DNA of 64,000 bases from positions 3,307,001 to 3,371,000 of the forward strand of contig NZ_OY760916.1 of assembly GCF_963664075.1 (NCBI RefSeq), read 5' to 3'. How positions within the stretch are numbered: the first letter of the stretch is position 1; each line of letters starts with the position of its first letter. Below are positions 9,066 through 17,696 of this stretch, one piece after another. The notes under the pieces are model-generated. The model searched no databases. It had not been told where the DNA came from and saw nothing but the letters and a program-made list of their open reading frames with translations. The position numbers and the translations under genes are program-made. The stretch comes from an uncultured Desulfobulbus sp. (lineage in GTDB: Bacteria > Desulfobacterota > Desulfobulbia > Desulfobulbales > Desulfobulbaceae).

Positions 9066-9452
9066 ATGATCGAAACTCAGCGCAATCAACCGCCCCATGA
9101 CAAGGAGCGAAGACAACATAGGCGCCATCGGGTCCATTCTGACGCGCTCGCTTTTATTGGTACTGAGCCAGGAGGCATTATTGATATCAGCGAAGGAGGC
9201 ATTGCCGTTCGTTTTGTCTCTATGCAACCTCAACATTCACGACCTCGTGAGGTAGATCTCTTCTTCCCTCCGACTAACCTCTACGTCCAAAATTTGCCGG
9301 TGGCAGTTGTCAATGAAATAACCTCCCCTCCTCACTCAATTTTCAGCACGCTAACCTCACGACGCTACTGCATTCAGTTTGGTTCGCTCTCTAACCAACA
9401 ACAGACTCTTATCCGCAATTTTCTCGACAACTGTCGCATCAAAGATCAGTAG
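9066..9452 (+). CDS. PilZ-domain protein
   Basis: A 128-aa single-domain protein. The N-terminal RRxxR-type cluster (ERRQHRRHRV, about residues 14-23) and the DISEGGIAVRF motif (about 40-50, the D/NxSxxG box) are the two parts of a PilZ c-di-GMP-binding site. PilZ proteins change flagellar, pilus or exopolysaccharide output on binding c-di-GMP. Both motifs are complete, so binding is likely, but the target is unknown. The stop is 77 nt before the stop of convergent gltA, with a terminator between them. There is no membrane segment, so the protein is probably cytoplasmic. Confidence 0.85.
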   Translation: MIETQRNQPPHDKERRQHRRHRVHSDALAFIGTEPGGIIDISEGGIAVRFVSMQPQHSRPREVDLFFPPTNLYVQNLPVAVVNEITSPPHSIFSTLTSRRYCIQFGSLSNQQQTLIRNFLDNCRIKDQ

Positions 9453-9471
9453 AGCTGTGGCGAATTACGAC

Positions 9472-9503
9472 AAAAAAAAGGCCGCACCAAATGGTGCGGC
9501 CTT
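9472..9503 (-). terminator. Rho-independent terminator of gltA
   Basis: An 11-bp perfect stem (9478-9488 with 9493-9503, loop AAAT) flanked on the left by A8, which reads as a T-run on the minus strand. It therefore terminates the minus-strand gltA transcript; on the plus strand the T-run is poor. Confidence 0.9.
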
Positions 9504-9528
9504 CTGCGTCTTTAACAAGACGAACTGA

Positions 9529-10830
9529 TTACAATCGCTCACACAACGGAACAAATTTACGGGAAGGGGCACCTACGTAAATTTGACGCGGACGACATAT
9601 TTTTGTGTCCTGATCCTCACGCATTTCTCGCCATTGAGCGATCCAACCGGGGAGACGTCCCAAGGCAAACATAACCGTAAACATGTTGGTAGGAATACCA
9701 AGCGCTCGATAGATAATCCCAGAATAAAAATCGATATTGGGATAGAGATTTCGACTAACAAAGTAATCGTCCGTCAACACGATGTCTTCCAAATTACGTG
9801 CAATTTCCAGCAGCGGGTCTTTCACGTTCAGGACATCGAGAATACCATCGCAGGCGGCCTTGATAATCTCTCCACGTGGGTCATAGGTTTTGTAGACGCG
9901 ATGCCCAAAACCGGAAAGCCGAAAGGGATCATTTTTATCCTTGGCTTTGGCGATGTACTTCTTATAGTCGTTGTTATCCTCATGAATCGCCTCAAGCATT
10001 TCGACAACCGCCTCATTTGCCCCTCCATGAAGCGGCCCCCAGAGGGCGTTAATTCCGGCAGAAATAGAGGCATAGAGGTTACCTCCGGCGCTCCCTACCA
10101 GACGCACTGCAGAGGTCGAGCAATTCTGCTCATGGTCGGCATGCAGAATCAGGAGTTTGTTCAGAGCCGCGACCACCTCCGGTAAGACGATATATGGACG
10201 CACCGGGGTATCAAACATCATGTTAAGAAAATTACCGCAGTAGGACAAATCGTTACGCGGATACACCAACGGCTGACCGATTGATTTTTTGTACGAGAAT
10301 GCCGCGATAGTTCGTATTTTGGAAATCAGGCGGGTTGCCGTCAAATCGATATTTTCCAGGGGATCGCCACTCATCTCCGGATAGAAGTTGTGAAGACTGG
10401 TCACCATGGACGACAAGATTGACATTGGCGAGGCGTTGGGCGGAAAGTTGTCAAAAAAATGAATCATGTCCTCATGAATCAAGGCTTGCTGTTCCAACAT
10501 GACCCGAAAAGCCTCAAGTTCCTCGCGATTAGGCAGTTTGTTATGGAGCAGCAGGTAGGCAACTTCGATAAACAAACATTTTTCCGCAAGATCCTCAATG
10601 GCGTACCCACGGTACCGTAAAATCCCCTGACTACCATCAAGATAGGTAATCGTCGAGCTACAGGAGGCTGAATTTTTATAGCCAGTATCAAAAACAGTAT
10701 ACCCGGTGTCTCGCAGTAAATTTCGGATATCGATAGATTTATCTCCCTCCGTACCCTCTATGAGAGATAATTCATACGTTTTACCGTCAATATTTAGGCT
10801 GGCTGTATTATTTTGATCGGTTTCAGACAT
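9529..10830 (-). CDS. gltA: Citrate synthase (type II)
   Basis: Condenses oxaloacetate and acetyl-CoA in the first step of the TCA cycle. The 433-aa length and N-terminal beta domain (SLNIDGKTYELSLIEGTEG) match the hexameric type II enzyme of Gram-negative bacteria. Conserved blocks include DGSQGILRYRGY, the active-site His segments LHADHEQNCSTS and GPLHGGANEA, GFGHRVYK, and the catalytic-Asp block NIDFYSG. It is flanked by its own terminator and by a 342-nt upstream spacer, so it is likely monocistronic. A CTCCT (AGGAG on the coding strand) ribosome site lies just upstream of the ATG. Confidence 0.97.
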   Translation of the reverse strand: MSETDQNNTASLNIDGKTYELSLIEGTEGDKSIDIRNLLRDTGYTVFDTGYKNSASCSSTITYLDGSQGILRYRGYAIEDLAEKCLFIEVAYLLLHNKLPNREELEAFRVMLEQQALIHEDMIHFFDNFPPNASPMSILSSMVTSLHNFYPEMSGDPLENIDLTATRLISKIRTIAAFSYKKSIGQPLVYPRNDLSYCGNFLNMMFDTPVRPYIVLPEVVAALNKLLILHADHEQNCSTSAVRLVGSAGGNLYASISAGINALWGPLHGGANEAVVEMLEAIHEDNNDYKKYIAKAKDKNDPFRLSGFGHRVYKTYDPRGEIIKAACDGILDVLNVKDPLLEIARNLEDIVLTDDYFVSRNLYPNIDFYSGIIYRALGIPTNMFTVMFALGRLPGWIAQWREMREDQDTKICRPRQIYVGAPSRKFVPLCERL

Positions 10831-11172
10831 GCAATAAATCCTCCTACAGAACTATGTCGAACTCCGGTGGGTAGTGGCAAACGGAAACACCTGGCTCCGA
10901 AGAAGTACCCTGAAGAGATGGAAAAACGATGCGTGGGCCGGAACGGCCCGTTAGAGTGTCGGTACAATAACCGCTAGTGCCACGGGGCAAATGAAAAGAC
11001 GCCAACAGAGGTGCCTGGAGTCCGTACAGATTAACCAACAGTCCTTTTTACCGCATTTAACTTGAAAATTCAAGCAACCCACTGTTTTTATCTAAACAAC
11101 CTATAAGCTGCAATTGCTTTCCCTATACAAACAAACAGCAGCTCCTCTGCTTTTTCGAACGAGAGATTACTC
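10831..11172. other. Divergent intergenic region (gltA / 224-aa protein)
   Basis: No gene supported. It must hold the promoters of gltA (-) and of the gene starting at 11173 (+). Visible symmetry: a 6-bp hairpin GGGCCG-GAA-CGGCCC (10935-10949) and an AT-rich inverted repeat CTTGAA-AA-TTCAAG (11061-11074). I could not name a regulator for either. Confidence 0.5.
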
Positions 11173-11847
11173 ATGCATACTGACTTTGAAAGACAAAGAA
11201 AATACATTACCACAGCTATGGATTATGCCGTGCCCGAAGAATTTCGCGCCGAAGCAGAAGACCTGTTGGAGATCTACCGTGATGATCGCATCGGCCTGAC
11301 CTTACTGCTTGAGTTTTACAGCTACTTGCCCGAGGCACGGGAGGACTGGATTCGGGAAGTCCGCTTAATCAAGCGCCACCAAGGTATCTTTTTGCTGGCA
11401 GTACGCACCCAGCACACCTGCTACCTCTACCTTGTATCCAGTGAGGGTATTGAGTTTCAGGGCAATTTGAACGATGGTTTCCTGGCCCAGGAACTCATTG
11501 ATTTTTTTGAATATGAAAGTGTTACAGCTTTCATGGAAGCCTGTACGCCTTTTGAGAAGCTGGCCATCTATGAGCCCCTCCAGGTCGATGCAGAGATCTG
11601 CCCGGCATGCCATGCAGAGAGTGGCGAAAACCATGAATTGGGTTGCCCGGTTGAGATCTGCCCCTGGTGCGGGGGGCAACTTGTTCACTGTGACTGTCGT
11701 TTTGAACAACTTGGACTGGACGCGTTGACCACAGAGGCGGAGCTCACCCAGTTTGAAACTCTGTTGGAAGAACGGGGAAGGATCCCTTACTCGCCGGAAC
11801 AACGACCGAGTTTTGCAGATGAGGGGCCGGGCGTGTTTCTTGAGTAA
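11173..11847 (+). CDS. Conserved-type hypothetical protein with C-terminal zinc-ribbon-like cysteines
   Basis: A 224-aa acidic soluble protein with no signal or membrane segment. The N-terminal two-thirds is a helical and beta mix without a recognised motif. Residues 143-175 carry a dense Cys cluster: CPAC (143/146), C158, CPWC (163/166) and HCDC (173/175). The two CPxC pairs look like metal knuckles of a zinc ribbon. ATG 11173 follows a GAGAG ribosome site. The gene stands alone between divergent gltA and convergent hflC. I do not recognise the family; nucleic-acid or protein binding through the zinc site is possible but not shown. Confidence 0.7.
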   Translation: MHTDFERQRKYITTAMDYAVPEEFRAEAEDLLEIYRDDRIGLTLLLEFYSYLPEAREDWIREVRLIKRHQGIFLLAVRTQHTCYLYLVSSEGIEFQGNLNDGFLAQELIDFFEYESVTAFMEACTPFEKLAIYEPLQVDAEICPACHAESGENHELGCPVEICPWCGGQLVHCDCRFEQLGLDALTTEAELTQFETLLEERGRIPYSPEQRPSFADEGPGVFLE

Positions 11848-11919
11848 CTCCATAAATCTGTGGCAATAGCCACAGATTTATGGAGCCGACGACAGCAGCA
11901 CGAGATCTTGCGTGCTGCT
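11848..11919. terminator. Two tandem perfect hairpins between convergent genes
   Basis: The first is a 16-bp perfect stem (11848-11863 with 11870-11885, loop CAATAG). The second is a 9-bp perfect stem (11894-11902 with 11911-11919) that touches the hflC stop codon. Neither is followed by a T-run on either strand, so they are not classic intrinsic terminators. They may stop or stabilise the 3' ends of both converging transcripts. Confidence 0.5.
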
Positions 11920-12860
11920 TATTTCCCCACCTGCTGCCGCTCCAGGTAGCGCAGTAGCTCCGCATCGGTGTTCAACACCAACGAGGTATTGCCCGCAAGA
12001 ATCTTTTTATAGCTCTCCAGACTCTTTAAAAAGGCATAGAATTCCGGATGGCGGGAGTAGCTTTCCGCATAGACCTTAGCGGCCTCAGCATCTGCCTTAC
12101 CACGAATCTCTGTCGCCTCGCGGTCAGCTTTCGAGGTGATTTCCTGCAATTCCCGATCAACTCGCCCTAAAATCTCCGCCTTACGGCCCTCACCGGTTGA
12201 TCGTTTCTCCGCTGCAATACGTTTCCGCTCTGAGATCATACGGTCATAAACCTTCAGGCGGACGGATTCAATGTAGTTGACCCGCTTGAACATGACATCC
12301 AAGAGTTCAATCCCGTACTGAGGCGTAATTTTAGAGGCGGCCTGCAGAACCATTTCACTGATCTGATCGCGCCCTACCTTGGGTGGCCCAAGATTATCCC
12401 GAGATTGCACGCTGGAGGCCATATAATCCTGCGACCAATCGGAGCTACGGATAATTTCAATCAGGTTATTTTTATTCACCAGGTCTCGAACTGTTCCTGC
12501 AATGATGTCATTAAGCAGGGAGGCGGCCCGACGCTCGTTGCCCACTGCCTGCAAAAACCGCAGGGGGTTGGAAATCCGCCAGCGGGCGGTGTTGTCCATG
12601 TAGATGAAGGTCTTGTCATTGGTTGGAATCTGGTTGGGATCGCCATCCCAGATCAACACCCGCTTGTCAAAGTACTGCACCACCTGAATAAAAGGAGTCT
12701 TGAACTTGAGTCCGGCCTCTTGCACCGGCTCCCCAACGGGTGCTCCGAACTGGGTAATGACCGCCTGTTTCCCCTCAGGGACGATAAAAAAACCATCCCA
12801 GACGGTTACACCGACCGCGATCAGAATGACTGCTGAAAATATCTGTAGAATCTTTGTCAT
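11919..12860 (-). CDS. hflC: Modulator of FtsH protease HflC
   Basis: A 313-aa SPFH/band 7 protein with an N-terminal membrane anchor (about residues 5-25) and the stomatin fold starting FIVPEGKQAVITQFG. Its C-terminal coiled coil is rich in Ala/Glu/Arg (ADREATEIRGKADAEAAKVY). HflC and HflK form a large periplasm-facing cage around the FtsH protease and modulate turnover of membrane proteins. It lies 18 nt downstream of hflK, the usual order, so translation is probably coupled. The ending YLERQQVGK and the length are typical. Confidence 0.95.
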   Translation of the reverse strand: MTKILQIFSAVILIAVGVTVWDGFFIVPEGKQAVITQFGAPVGEPVQEAGLKFKTPFIQVVQYFDKRVLIWDGDPNQIPTNDKTFIYMDNTARWRISNPLRFLQAVGNERRAASLLNDIIAGTVRDLVNKNNLIEIIRSSDWSQDYMASSVQSRDNLGPPKVGRDQISEMVLQAASKITPQYGIELLDVMFKRVNYIESVRLKVYDRMISERKRIAAEKRSTGEGRKAEILGRVDRELQEITSKADREATEIRGKADAEAAKVYAESYSRHPEFYAFLKSLESYKKILAGNTSLVLNTDAELLRYLERQQVGK

Positions 12861-12878
12861 AGGTCTTGGCCTCTTCTG

Positions 12879-13994
12879 TTATTTCGCCGCATTTGCCGTA
12901 GGCAGCGGAGCACGTTTGGTCAGATCAAAAAGCGGCAAGAGATTCTGCTGACTTTGGTCGAGGATGTACAAATGTTCGACCTGCGGAAGGACATCTTCCA
13001 TAGTTTCCAAGTACATACGCTGGCGGGTGACCTCTTTGGCCAGCAGATACTCCTTAACAATAGAGTTGAACCGATTGGTTTCACCATTTGCCCGGTTGAT
13101 CCGCTCCACTGCATACCCTTTTGCGGCCTCGACTATCTGCTTCGCTTTACCGCGAGCCTTGGGAATGACCTTGTTGTAGGTTTCTTCAGCCTCGTTGACC
13201 AAACGCTTCATGTCCTGATCGGCAACGTTGACCTCATTAAAGGCAGGTTTGACGGGCTCCGGCGGATTGATATCCAGCAGCTGCAGGGTAACGATAACGA
13301 TTCCGCAATTAAGTCGATCCATCTGGTCCTGCAGTTCCTGTTTCGCATTGGCTGCCAGGATCTCACGGTTACTGAGCACATAATCAAAATCCATGTTGCC
13401 GACGATGCGCCGGGTAACTGTTTCCGAGGCATCACGGACAGCCTGGGCCACATCCCGTACTTCAAAGAGAAATTTCACCGGGTCGTTGACCTTATATTGG
13501 ACGATCCAGGCGACCTCAATAACGTCCTTATCACCGGTCAGCATCAGGGACTCCATGTCGTAGCCCTTGCGGTCAAAGGAGGAGCGGAACCCCGGCGAGC
13601 GGGTGCGAAAGCCAAACTCCTCTTTGCGCACGGTTTCCACGTCGACCTTAGTCAGTTCTTCCAGATAAGGAATCTTGAAATGGAGACCGGGCTGGGTGGT
13701 TCGCGCGTATTTTCCAAAACGCAAAACAACACCGACCTCACCGGGTTTGATGGTGAAAAAACTTGAGAATGCGCCCTGGAGAAGCACGACAGCCAGAGCA
13801 ATGGCCAAAAGTTTGCTGAATCCGGCAAAGAAACTCCCCGGCTGCTCAGGCGGTTGTGTGCCTCCTCCCTGGCCCTCCTCGCCCTCTTTTCCGGTAAAAG
13901 AGTCTCGAATTTTTTGGATAAGGGTAGCGAGAATATCCTCTGGGCCGGAGGGTTTCTTCTTCTGGCCCCAGGGGGGTTGTTCATTCATTGGCAT
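12879..13994 (-). CDS. hflK: Modulator of FtsH protease HflK
   Basis: A 371-aa SPFH protein, partner of HflC. It begins with the cytoplasmic Gly/Pro-rich segment typical of HflK (NEQPPWGQKKKPSGPEDIL, then a G/E/Q-rich linker), followed by one membrane helix (about 60-80) and the band 7 domain from FTIKPGEVGVVLRFGKY. The helical region around 270-310 (EETYNKVIPKARGKAKQIVE) forms part of the cage wall. The first ATG (13994) has GGAG eight bases upstream; the ATG two codons later is too far from it. First gene of the hflK-hflC operon. Confidence 0.95.
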   Translation of the reverse strand: MPMNEQPPWGQKKKPSGPEDILATLIQKIRDSFTGKEGEEGQGGGTQPPEQPGSFFAGFSKLLAIALAVVLLQGAFSSFFTIKPGEVGVVLRFGKYARTTQPGLHFKIPYLEELTKVDVETVRKEEFGFRTRSPGFRSSFDRKGYDMESLMLTGDKDVIEVAWIVQYKVNDPVKFLFEVRDVAQAVRDASETVTRRIVGNMDFDYVLSNREILAANAKQELQDQMDRLNCGIVIVTLQLLDINPPEPVKPAFNEVNVADQDMKRLVNEAEETYNKVIPKARGKAKQIVEAAKGYAVERINRANGETNRFNSIVKEYLLAKEVTRQRMYLETMEDVLPQVEHLYILDQSQQNLLPLFDLTKRAPLPTANAAK

Positions 13995-14236
13995 GAAAAC
14001 AGCTCCAGTAGGGTATTTTTGATGAAAGTGATGAAAGACAGGGAAAAAATCGCTGCTTACAACACATTTTAAATACAGCCGAAATCAACAAAAAGAGCAA
14101 ATATTCGAAATATCTTAAAGCATCTTCCCCGCATATAATGGGGATTACATTATGCATTACCCGAATAATCGTCAAACAAGATCGGAACAAGAAGCCACTT
14201 TTCCACAAAGACCATAGAGAATAATTTGTTGTGGAA

Positions 14237-15121
14237 TCAGCCCATGGCCCACCACCAGGACCAGACAACCAGCCCCAGAGTAACTCCAAACAAATATCGC
14301 TGCCGACTCTCAGGTCTGGCCCAACGAATCAGCCCTGAGATCTCAGCCAGAATCCCGCAACCGGCACCAACCCAAAAACCAAAAAAGTGGGCCCCCAGAT
14401 CGGTACGCCCCCCTGCGGTTCCCAACAGAGCGAGAAGTGCCATCCCCGCGCCGAGCGACAGCAGCACATCCTGCCAGACCATTTTTTCTTTCTGAACCAT
14501 CTGCATTCCGGAGAGCAGGCCAACCACGGCAAACACCGCGGTGGAAAATCCCACCGAGAGGTGATCTGTCTGTCGAAAAACAACGTTGCACCAGTTGCCA
14601 GCAGCTCCACAGCCTATGAGCAATGCCCAGGCCAACCCGAAACCAATCTGCCGACTTAACAGATGTACTAAAACGCCCCCAAGACAGCAGTTGCCCAAAA
14701 GATGTCGGCTATCGGCATGCAGGCTTAAGCCGGTCAGCAGACGCCACCACTGTCCATCGCGGACGGCGGCGGCATCGACCGCCCCATGAACAAACCAGGG
14801 GGAGCTTTGTTTCCATGCCCCGGTCACCAGGTAAAAAAAAATCAGCCCTCCCAGGAGCAGAACCGTTGGAGGCATCAACGGATGGGGCTCAACCTGTTTT
14901 CTGAGGGGAGGCCAGTGACGGTTTTCTTCCTTGTAAAGCTGAAGCTGTTCCAGAGCCAGATCATATTGATTCCGCCGTACCCACAATGTGTGCTCTTTTG
15001 AATCAACAACAACATCTAGCCCCACAGACTCCAGCACCAGGGCTAAAGACTCCAGAGACTCTCCTTCCTCTCCAATAGGGAGCTTAACTTGTTCCAGATC
15101 ACTGAAGTCAGAAAAATTCAT
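14237..15121 (-). CDS. Rhomboid-family intramembrane serine protease
   Basis: A 294-aa protein with a soluble N-terminal domain (1-80) and six or seven membrane helices. The rhomboid core is recognisable: WWRLLTGLSLHADSRHLLGN with His140 and Asn144 (oxyanion side chains), the nucleophile in VGFSTAVFAVVGLL (Ser193) and the helix-6 GAHFFGF with His245 as base. The usual GxSG motif reads GFST, so one Gly is replaced by Thr. The Ser/His dyad is intact, so activity is likely. The N-terminal part (LALVLESVGLDVVVDSKEH) resembles short ligand- or cofactor-type caps on other rhomboids, which I cannot name firmly. Monocistronic, divergent from the Tim44-like gene. Confidence 0.85.
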   Translation of the reverse strand: MNFSDFSDLEQVKLPIGEEGESLESLALVLESVGLDVVVDSKEHTLWVRRNQYDLALEQLQLYKEENRHWPPLRKQVEPHPLMPPTVLLLGGLIFFYLVTGAWKQSSPWFVHGAVDAAAVRDGQWWRLLTGLSLHADSRHLLGNCCLGGVLVHLLSRQIGFGLAWALLIGCGAAGNWCNVVFRQTDHLSVGFSTAVFAVVGLLSGMQMVQKEKMVWQDVLLSLGAGMALLALLGTAGGRTDLGAHFFGFWVGAGCGILAEISGLIRWARPESRQRYLFGVTLGLVVWSWWWAMG

Positions 15122-15163
15122 ACCACGCCAAGAGAAGATGCTCGCATTACAAACCGGATTTGC

Positions 15164-15191
15164 TTGACAACCACAGGAAAAATCTTACCCT
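15164..15191 (+). promoter_or_regulatory. Predicted sigma-70 promoter for the Tim44-domain gene
   Basis: A perfect -35 TTGACA (15164-15169), a 16-bp spacer and a weak -10 TACCCT (15186-15191). The start codon is 57 nt further on. Prediction from consensus only. Confidence 0.4.
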
Positions 15192-15248
15192 AGACAAAAT
15201 TGTCGTTTTCGTCAAAGATCTAAAAAAACTAGCTATGGATACCTGAAA

Positions 15249-16184
15249 ATGCTTGCATTACTCAAACGTTGTTTCCCCTTTATGGCCATATTCCTGGCCC
15301 TGAACCTGGTTGGTGCTGTTGTGGTGCCGGACCATGCTGATGCACGTTCTAAGTCTGGCGGGCGCTCGTTCAGCAGCCCCACCTTTCGCTCAACACCAAA
15401 ATCAACTCCCAGCCAAAACTTCAATCAACGGACAAACCGCAGCGGAAGCTTTGGCCGTGGCCTCATGGGCGGACTGCTTGGCGGCGCCCTGGGCGGTATG
15501 CTCTTTGGCAGTATGTTTGGAGCTGGCGGCAGCGGCATGGGCATTCTCCCGCTGATCATTCTGGGCGTAGTGGGGTATTTTCTTTACAAACGCTTTGTCA
15601 ACCGGCCGACCTCTTCAGGCTCATCGGGCTACCAGCCGCCGCCCAACTCCATGTTTCAGGGAGGGGGCAACAACATGGGGGGAAGCTCAGTCCCACCGGT
15701 TCCGCCTGTCCCCCCTGCTCCAGGTCCGATGGCCGCGGCAGAAGGCCTGGCTGAAATTCGCCAGACCGATCCCGGCTTTGATGAAAACCATTTTCTTGAA
15801 GTTGCCTCAGACGTCTTTTTTAAGGTCCAAGCGGGGTGGATGCGGCGAGAAATCGATTCTTTCCGTCACTTACTCGGCAATCAGTTGGCGTCAGAGTATG
15901 AAAGCCACCTTGCAGAGATGAAAGCCAAGGGCCAGATCAACAAACTCGAATCCATTGCCATTCGTAAAGTTGAAATTATCACTGCAGGTAGCCAGAACGG
16001 CGAAGACTTTGTCACCGTGCTTTTTACCGCCAACCTGCTCGACTATACGGTTGATGACAAGTCCGGCAACCTGATTGAAGGCAGCTTGACTGAACCAGTC
16101 AAATTTGCCGAGCAGTGGACCTGGGCCCGCCCGGTCCGCACAGAAAACTGGAAACTTGAAGGGATCGATGTGGTAGAAGGCTAA
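15249..16184 (+). CDS. Tim44-like domain membrane protein
   Basis: A 311-aa protein. A hydrophobic N-terminus ending near AHADAR-type residues (VVVPDHADA, about 25-33) looks like a signal peptide, followed by a Ser/Arg/Asn-rich segment and a Gly-rich stretch around 70-95 (GGLLGGALGGMLFG). Next come a membrane helix (about 98-115), a Pro-rich linker and a C-terminal Tim44/MBA1-like domain (about 160-310). Bacterial Tim44-domain proteins of this layout are common in proteobacteria, but their role is unknown; they are thought to act at the inner membrane. A strong terminator follows, so it is a single-gene unit. Confidence 0.8.
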   Translation: MLALLKRCFPFMAIFLALNLVGAVVVPDHADARSKSGGRSFSSPTFRSTPKSTPSQNFNQRTNRSGSFGRGLMGGLLGGALGGMLFGSMFGAGGSGMGILPLIILGVVGYFLYKRFVNRPTSSGSSGYQPPPNSMFQGGGNNMGGSSVPPVPPVPPAPGPMAAAEGLAEIRQTDPGFDENHFLEVASDVFFKVQAGWMRREIDSFRHLLGNQLASEYESHLAEMKAKGQINKLESIAIRKVEIITAGSQNGEDFVTVLFTANLLDYTVDDKSGNLIEGSLTEPVKFAEQWTWARPVRTENWKLEGIDVVEG

Positions 16185-16206
16185 ATTTCTATCCACTTAT
16201 GCACAC

Positions 16207-16242
16207 AAACCGCCTTCCACACTTTGGAAGGCGGTTTTTTTT
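16207..16242 (+). terminator. Rho-independent terminator
   Basis: A 12-bp perfect stem (16207-16218 with 16226-16237, loop ACACTTT) running into a T-run to 16242. It ends the Tim44-like gene. Confidence 0.92.
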
Positions 16243-16564
16243 GTCTGCTGGTACAAAACATTACGGCTCCAGCGAAAAAATTGCTTCTATTTCTAGGGCT
16301 GCCCCAAGGGAAATGACTTCATCTTTGTTCCATCCTCTTTTGACAACAGCAAATGATCAAGCAAAATATCCACTTGCCTGTTTTTCCTTGCCCTTATCAT
16401 GAAGAGCATTACATACTTCTAGTATGACCTTATTTTCTGCGATTGCTCACTCACCTGAGAAAAGTTAATCCGAGCAGGTACATTCATGAGCAGTCCTTGC
16501 ATGTCCCATGCAGTCCAAATCCGCATTTTTTCATCAAATAATCTCTCTTATCAAGGAGTAAAGC
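16243..16564 (+). other. Leader/intergenic region upstream of the aldolase gene
   Basis: No gene supported. It contains a palindrome TGCATG-TCC-CATGCA (16498-16512) flanked by two copies of GCAGTCC, just ahead of the ribosome site CAAGGAG (16554-16560). The symmetry could be an operator or an mRNA hairpin in the leader. No clear -35/-10 pair was found. Confidence 0.45.
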
Positions 16565-17548
16565 ATGAAAAATATTCATTATACTGAGCTTGGCCTGGTC
16601 AACACGAAAGCTATGTTCTCGCAGGCCATGCGTGAACAATTTGCCGTTCCTGCGTATAACTTCAATAATATGGAGCAGCTTCAGGCTATTGTCACAGGCT
16701 GTGCCCAATCAGCCTCACCGGTGATTCTCCAGGTCTCTGGCAGTGCACGTAAATACATTGGCACTGCTTTTCTCCCACACATGGCAGCCGCTGCAGTCGA
16801 TCTCGCCAAGGAAGTTGGCCTTGCAGTGCCCATAGCCTTACATCTGGACCATGGAGGCAGCTTTGAGTTGGCCAGGGAATGTATTGACTCCGGTTTTTCT
16901 TCGGTCATGATTGACGCCTCCCACCATGCCTTTGCAGACAATGCCGCCATGACCAGGAAGGTGGTGGAATACGCCCATGACCATGATGTTACTGTGGAGG
17001 CCGAATTAGGGGTGCTTGCCGGTATTGAGGATGAAGTCAGTGCCGAACATTCCTCTTACACCCGCCCGGAAGAGGTCGAACGATTCCTAGAACAAACCGG
17101 TGTCGATTCGCTTGCAATCTCGATTGGGACCTCCCATGGAGCCTATAAATTTAAGCTTAACCCTGGCGAAGAGCCTCCTCCCCTGCGCTTTGATATTTTG
17201 GCAGAGATTGAAAAGCTGGTACCTGGGTTTCCCATCGTGCTCCACGGTGCATCCTCGGTGACTCAATCGCATGTAGCACTGATCAACCAGTTCGGAGGCA
17301 AGATGGACAACACTGCAGGAATCCCAGAGGAGCAGTTACGCAAAGCGGCTGCCTCTGCAGTTTGCAAGGTCAATATCGATAGCGATGGCCGCTTAGCCAT
17401 GACCGCAATCATTCGCCAGGTCTTTGCTGAAAAGCCCGCAGAGTTTGACCCTAGGAAATATCTTGGCCCCGCACGCGACGAATTGATCGCCATGGTCAAA
17501 CATAAAAACAGTGCGGTCCTGGGAAGCGCTGGCCGCATCAAAGCCTAA
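16565..17548 (+). CDS. fba: Class II fructose-bisphosphate aldolase
   Basis: A 327-aa zinc-dependent aldolase of glycolysis/gluconeogenesis, cleaving fructose 1,6-bisphosphate to two triose phosphates. The zinc/catalytic block ALHLDHGG carries Asp95 and His96. EAELGVLAGIEDEV supplies the Glu ligand, and ISIGTSHGAYK and VLHGASSV supply further His residues and the phosphate site; NIDSDGRLAMT closes the fold. The N-terminus (VNTKAMFSQAMREQFAVPAYNFNNMEQ) is typical. A good AAGGAG ribosome site precedes the ATG. A related class II enzyme such as tagatose-bisphosphate aldolase cannot be excluded from motifs alone, but the glycolytic role is more likely. Confidence 0.9.
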   Translation: MKNIHYTELGLVNTKAMFSQAMREQFAVPAYNFNNMEQLQAIVTGCAQSASPVILQVSGSARKYIGTAFLPHMAAAAVDLAKEVGLAVPIALHLDHGGSFELARECIDSGFSSVMIDASHHAFADNAAMTRKVVEYAHDHDVTVEAELGVLAGIEDEVSAEHSSYTRPEEVERFLEQTGVDSLAISIGTSHGAYKFKLNPGEEPPPLRFDILAEIEKLVPGFPIVLHGASSVTQSHVALINQFGGKMDNTAGIPEEQLRKAAASAVCKVNIDSDGRLAMTAIIRQVFAEKPAEFDPRKYLGPARDELIAMVKHKNSAVLGSAGRIKA

Positions 17549-17625
17549 GCAGGCCAACCTCTTCCTCCTGGTCTACTCTCCCGACAGACCAGGTCGCCCT
17601 AAAAAAACTCGGCAAAAAAAGTTGA

Positions 17626-17650
17626 ACTGGACCACAAGCTGTGGTCCAGT
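17626..17650. repeat. 10-bp perfect inverted repeat upstream of orn
   Basis: ACTGGACCAC (17626-17635), loop AAGCT, GTGGTCCAGT (17641-17650). There is no T-run on the plus strand, but an A7 tract sits on its left, so it would terminate only minus-strand transcripts. It may attenuate or insulate between fba and orn. Confidence 0.6.
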
Positions 17651-17696
17651 ATACAAAGAAGTGATACAAGATGACGGCTAACCAAGGGAGCCGACG

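Noticed and set aside
12954..13766. 270-aa plus-strand ORF
   Set aside because: Antisense to hflK, whose coding is certain from SPFH motifs; composition is His/Leu/Gln-rich as expected for a shadow.
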